A stretch of 64,000 nucleotides of DNA from Stratiolaelaps scimitus. Its lineage: Eukaryota > Arthropoda > Arachnida > Mesostigmata > Laelapidae. Positions 49,424 to 64,000 of the stretch are shown piece after piece (positions within the stretch are counted from its first letter, which is position 1; every line of letters starts with the position of its first letter). The notes under the pieces are model-generated. The model saw only the letters and a program-made list of their open reading frames with translations, was not told the origin of the DNA and did no database searches. Location of the stretch: assembly GCA_019614645.1 (NCBI GenBank), contig JABWDB010000047.1, positions 1,054,001 to 1,118,000 of the forward strand, read 5' to 3'. The position numbers and the translations under genes are program-made.

Positions 49424-49429
49424 AATAAA
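49424..49429 (+). promoter_or_regulatory. Polyadenylation signal for TMEM126
   Basis: A canonical AATAAA about 260 bases after the TMEM126 stop codon, the first good hexamer on that strand. Confidence 0.7.
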
Positions 49430-50424
49430 GTAATCAATATTTATTCCTATTTGGCTGTTTGTTTTGTCACTTTCATTCCAACACAAATAAATGAAGTGCT
49501 TATTCGATTCACGGTCTACTCCACTTTCTATTCCACGCTTGTCCACGTGTTAGCCATTTTCTCATTGTCTGTAATTGCTGAAGAGTTCATTGTATTCCTC
49601 TACAGGTTTGTTATAAACACAGAATCATGTTGACGAATTTAGTCTTTAACCTGAACCCAGGTTAGAAACTTACTGAGTACCAAGGTCATTGTGCATACAG
49701 CTAGTTACCACCGTTATAGCTCATGCATCCTATGTTTGAACGTTACTCAGTGAACTGTTGTCAATAATCAATCTGTTGTATACACACAACGAACACTCTG
49801 TTGTATACGTCGCATGGGGGGGCTTGAAGCTAGCTTTTGCAGCCTATAGGATAATACTCAGAGATAACTTCCGTTGAGCCCATGGAAAGTCACCATCATC
49901 ATACCTAATTAAAAACTACATCAACTTGTATATATATATATATATGTGTGAACGTCGCCATCGGTAACACAATATATTTATTATTAATTTTATAACAGTA
50001 TCAATTCATATTTGTATGGCGTATTAGATGAGAAAGAGCGAGCAGCTATTGCCTTGTTTCAAATGATACAAAGTACAATACTCAGTATCTGATAGAAAAC
50101 GTTGATCCCCATATTCCCATTGTAGCCCCCGAAGTATTTTTCACTCAAGAAAGACGGCAAATAAATCCGCTGGCTTTTCAATTTCAAGGCCTTTCTCTTA
50201 CACTCTGTGAATTGTGCCATCCATAAGTTATTTTTACACTGTTCATGTTTTTGTTACTGTTACTTTTTTTGTTCCCTGTGAACAAAGCTACTAGTCTCAG
50301 GTGGTTGATGATCCCCCATGGTAACCAACTGATGCCTCCCTGTTCCTGATGAAAATAATTGTCCACCTGTCCAGCCGATCCGCAAGGGGTGTTATCGCAC
50401 CCGGAGGGATCCGTGGGATCAGGC
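49430..50424. other. Intergenic spacer between TMEM126 and SNRPG, with SNRPG 3' UTR
   Basis: No gene seen. It contains an AT run at 49,928-49,945. The reverse complement of AATAAA at 49,977-49,982 is a plausible polyadenylation signal for SNRPG, giving a 3' untranslated region of about 440 bases. Confidence 0.55.
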
Positions 50425-51646
50425 TCATATCCGTTCCTTGGTTTCGAGAAGTACAATGGAGTTTCCACGTGCAACGACCATTCCAATGGGAATCTTCTGT
50501 CCACCTTTTATCTCCTCAGCATCATCTGTGGGGAATGCAAAACGATGCACATTATTAGATACTATTTAGCGAGAATTCTAATTATTCAATGCATTCTAAC
50601 TCAGTATACAAATACGTCAATTAACGAGAGCGTTTCTAGGCGAGACCGAGTTGCCTAACCTAAAATGCACTATTGTCACGCGCGCCGAAACAAATTCAAC
50701 CGAAATCGCCAGTAGAATACAAATGAGCCATTTGTCTCAAAAATAATGACCAGCAAATTTGATGTGAATTATAATAAAACACACGTTGCTGATTATTCAA
50801 GCGACACGATCATACATAGTACGGTAATAAATCAAAATCGATCTAATAATAATCATAATGAAAAATGCATCAAAAAGATCTGTGTAAGCAAATAATCGTC
50901 CTGAGATGATACAAATGTTTTATATAGCCACCTACGAGAGGGACGTCAGCACTAGTTACAACTGATTGAATTGAACCATCAATGACGGTAAGAATGGCTC
51001 TATACCGTCACGACAAAACCCACTATCCCAAATCCGCCATAAACTAATAGAGCGCAAATTGATTTCCAATTTAGCATAGTAAAAACATATTTCACTTCCT
51101 TGAACAAAACGCGTCGTGTCCTAGTCTACCCCGGACGTCATACTTCACAGGTGGCAAATATCGAACGTCCACTAACGCTAGCGCTGTAAATATCTTTAGT
51201 GTGAAGATACATTTGCAAAGAGCGACAGCTAGTATATACATCAAGTCAATGCCTTAAATGAAGAGAAACGCGGAGTGCATGCGACGCACATCTAATCATC
51301 ACAAACTGATCTATTATACATGTTGGTAGGTCGAGAAACCATCAACTGGACGGAAGTGTACACGTTCCTGAACAACCCGGTAAGTTTACGGATACAGCAC
51401 GAATTCGCATTCTGGCGAGAGAAACGATCCGATTAAGGTATCCAGATGTATTCGACTCACTGGTTGTTGTTGCTGATGTTAACCAGTGGTTGAATGAAAA
51501 TGCTTTTATTTGAACTCACCGAGAACGATATTCATAAAGGGATCGAATCCTCGCAGCACGCCGCTGACGACGCGCGACCCATTGAGTCGAAGAGACAACG
51601 TTTTGTCCATGTACTTCTTCAGCTCGGGGGGGTGCGCCTTACTCAT
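50425..51646 (-). CDS. SNRPG: Small nuclear ribonucleoprotein G (SmG), two exons
   Basis: SmG is one of seven Sm proteins that form the ring around the Sm site of spliceosomal U1, U2, U4 and U5 snRNAs. Exon 1 is 51,646-51,520 (ATG at 51,646-51,644, donor GTGAGT at 51,519). Exon 2 is 50,525-50,425, after an acceptor CCCCACAG, with the stop TGA at 50,427-50,425. The intron is 994 bases and is phase 1, splitting the Asp43 codon. The spliced protein is 75 residues against 76 for human SmG. It starts [15 protein letters not shown], then carries Sm motif 1 with [19 protein letters not shown] (residues 21-39) and Sm motif 2 as [15 protein letters not shown] (56-70). The ARGNS stretch is the expected Sm2 RNA-binding turn. 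The gene is too finely split to appear as one open frame, but the match is unambiguous. Confidence 0.96.
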
Positions 51647-53958
51647 CTTGACAACTACAATGCCAATACACTATATGTATATATATATATACAAGGCTAT
51701 GCGGCCTGTCTACTATGCAAATATGCGTACAGAAAACACGAAGCTTTAACTGACGCGAGATAAACGTTTGCACCGGCGCGACCCTAGCAGAAAAGGTCTC
51801 TGTTTACAAACAAGCGACCGCCACTCTCGCTGGCATGAAGCCAATGCTATCCGCAGAGGGGTCGTTCCGTCAAACAGGAGTGAAAGGGCAAGGCCGATAA
51901 TGGCAGGGGGAACATAAGTCATCGAAGTAATGCGAATCGTGCCGAAGTTAGGGAAGAGATGGACCTTTAACAGAATATGGTGATTTTAGCAGGTGGAGAC
52001 GTTTTGTCATCCACGTCAACTCTGCACTGGATTGGCCCACTTTCGGTGGAGATTGGATTCCGTCTCTAGTGATGTCCGTCCGTGCGTTTGAAGAACATTT
52101 CCTCCCTTAAAAATAGGGTGCCCAAGTCGTAGAGATGAGGAGAAATATATATATCAGAAAATCTCTACCCGTGCTCCGACAAAATGATCTGACCACAAAG
52201 CAAATACCCAAGGGTCGTACGGACTATATAGAGTACTTATCATACAGTTGAGTAATGCAAATCGCATTGCTTGTAGAAACCTGCACACGCCGATAGCTGC
52301 CTCTTCGTCGAACTTAGCGAATGTCCAACGAGCACATTCAGGACAGGCAAAATTTGTCGAAATGAGGAGATCTTGTGTTCATAGAATTGTTAGGAAGTCT
52401 ACTTACGAATAATATGTACATGTTTCCGAAGTACATGTATTGTCGAAGGATCAGTCAGTTTTCGCATTTGCAATTTTCTGCATGATGCAACCGTTATGTC
52501 AACATCATTCCTTTATCGTCAGCGTGAAAACTGCAGCCTAAATCTGAGATATATCGACGCGAAAACCAAATAGACAATGTCATATCGAATTGCGAACACC
52601 CGCCTTACGTTAATGCCATAAAGATATACTTCAAGTTACTGCGTCTATATAGGCTAGGATTTAAATTCAGTAGCTCATTGTAACCTCTGGACCAAAGCAA
52701 CGGCCACATTAAGTATGATGAGCAATAATACGATATAGAATACATGGTAATGCTTCTATCGATGAACAGCATTCGGTCAATTTCTATCGGTTAGATGTTC
52801 AGCTGAATTCATCAGCAAGATGTCCTGGGCTGACATTTGGACAAATATTCGATTGGAATCGATGCCTTGCATTGCTGTGTTGTCACGTCTTCAATCTAGT
52901 CGTTCAATCAAATACATTCTTGTGTATCACTGTAGATTCCTTACTGAACCGAGACAATGTACTCTCTAGCGCGGATTAGGGTAGAACTTTTCTAAGTACT
53001 TTAATATGGTATCAAGTTTGATAATGTCAATAGTAATATGGCATCCAGCGTGATGCCCATGATTCATTCGTGCCGCCTGTGAATTCCCGGGATTCGCTAG
53101 TACATACACCTTGTCCTTATGTTAAGCATGGTATTTTCATTGTATCGCAGCCGTACACGCTTTGACCAGGACGCCTGATCACGAATCGTTGTATGGACCC
53201 TTCAAAGGTGAAAATTCAGTTTCATGAGGCTGCCCAGAGGTAACCGCATAACGTACCGCCCAGAGGTACCTGAATCCACTGAACACAAAACGCTGTTAGC
53301 TCAATAAGTTAAACACATAAATTATGTACGAAATTCTGCGAGATTCCAAAGTCACATGTGCAACTCCTTGTTACCGCTCCTTCACTCGTAGCATCCGCAG
53401 CCACGAAGTATTCCGATTGAGGTTGCTATATTATATTCCTCAGCCAGATCAGTGATTGAAGCTTATTAATACAGTCGAAACACGATTCTTATTGTTGCTA
53501 TTTTACTAATGTAGGTTTCAATTGGGGAATGCATTTTATGCGTTCCACACACGTGGGACGAACAAATGATGTCGAATGAATGATAATAACGGGCAACGTT
53601 GTCCTTCAATTACATTTGCTATTCAGTGTTAATTAGCTTATTGCTAGATTGGTCTACAAAAATTTCAAAACTCATATAGAACTAGTAGATTGCCCCGTTT
53701 TCAAGGTCTCTTATTCAAATTGCCCGCGGTATCAGTGTTAGTAAATATCGCGCCAAGATCGGTGCGCGCTGCCGTTCGGGTAAACGGTGGCTGGGGCCCG
53801 CTGAAATCGTACGAAATTGCCCTCCCGTCAAATGTGAATCGTAAAAAAATAGTTGTGTTAATTTTTTGTGTCTGTCTATTTCTGTGTATATATGTAATGT
53901 GACTCTATGAGTTATTCTTCTGATCAAATCCTTCAAGTGGTTTTCGTTAATATCCAAG
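51647..53958. other. Head-to-head spacer between SNRPG and SMC5
   Basis: About 2.3 kb between two divergent start codons, so it should hold both promoters. No TATA box or other element stands out with certainty. A short AT run lies at 51,677-51,691. A plus-strand frame at 53,690-53,902 and its minus-strand counterpart show no domain. Confidence 0.5.
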
Positions 53959-63999
<10,041 letters not shown>

Positions 64000-64000
64000 C

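Overview
This is a eukaryotic, intron-containing window. It is most likely arthropod, and possibly a mite or tick, but the species is inferred and not demonstrated. The reasons are GT-AG spliced genes with introns of a few hundred bases to several kilobases, Tc1/mariner elements, tRNA-derived SINE-like repeats, very dense triplet microsatellites and no operon structure. Four genes can be supported from the protein sequence they encode: a Shal/Kv4 potassium channel (first coding exon only, minus strand), a TMEM126-family mitochondrial membrane protein (complete, plus strand), the spliceosomal protein SmG (complete, two exons, minus strand) and the SMC5 subunit of the SMC5/6 complex (14 exons, plus strand, running off the right end).

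Layout. Bases 1-17,261 hold no exon I can identify; they lie downstream of the Shal exon in its transcription direction and are probably intron or intergenic DNA. Bases 17,262-18,376 are the Shal exon. Bases 18,377-30,100 are GC-rich, crowded with CAG/CAA/CCG triplet repeats and dinucleotide tracts, and probably contain the Shal promoter and 5' untranslated sequence. From about 30.1 kb the DNA becomes AT-richer and looks like ordinary intergenic sequence with scattered SINE-like repeats up to about 47.6 kb, interrupted by a GC-rich, stop-poor island at 45.2-46.6 kb. The compact gene block follows: TMEM126 (48.5-49.2 kb) and SNRPG (50.4-51.6 kb) are tail to tail, and SNRPG and SMC5 (from 53.96 kb) are head to head.

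SMC5 introns carry mobile DNA. Intron 9 holds a 534-bp Tc1-end element whose two arms are about 190 bp each. Intron 13 holds a tRNA-like sequence and a 1,279-bp mariner element with recognisable terminal inverted repeats, a TA duplication and a transposase reading frame broken by a single in-frame TGA.

The four genes do not form one pathway: Shal is a neuronal/muscle A-type current channel, TMEM126 relates to mitochondrial respiratory complex assembly, SmG to pre-mRNA splicing and SMC5 to DNA repair and chromosome maintenance. I found no clear evidence of an undescribed molecular system. The most unusual items are the long-arm Tc1-type element, the nearly intact mariner, the SINE families, a perfect 21-bp hairpin and a multi-frame open island.
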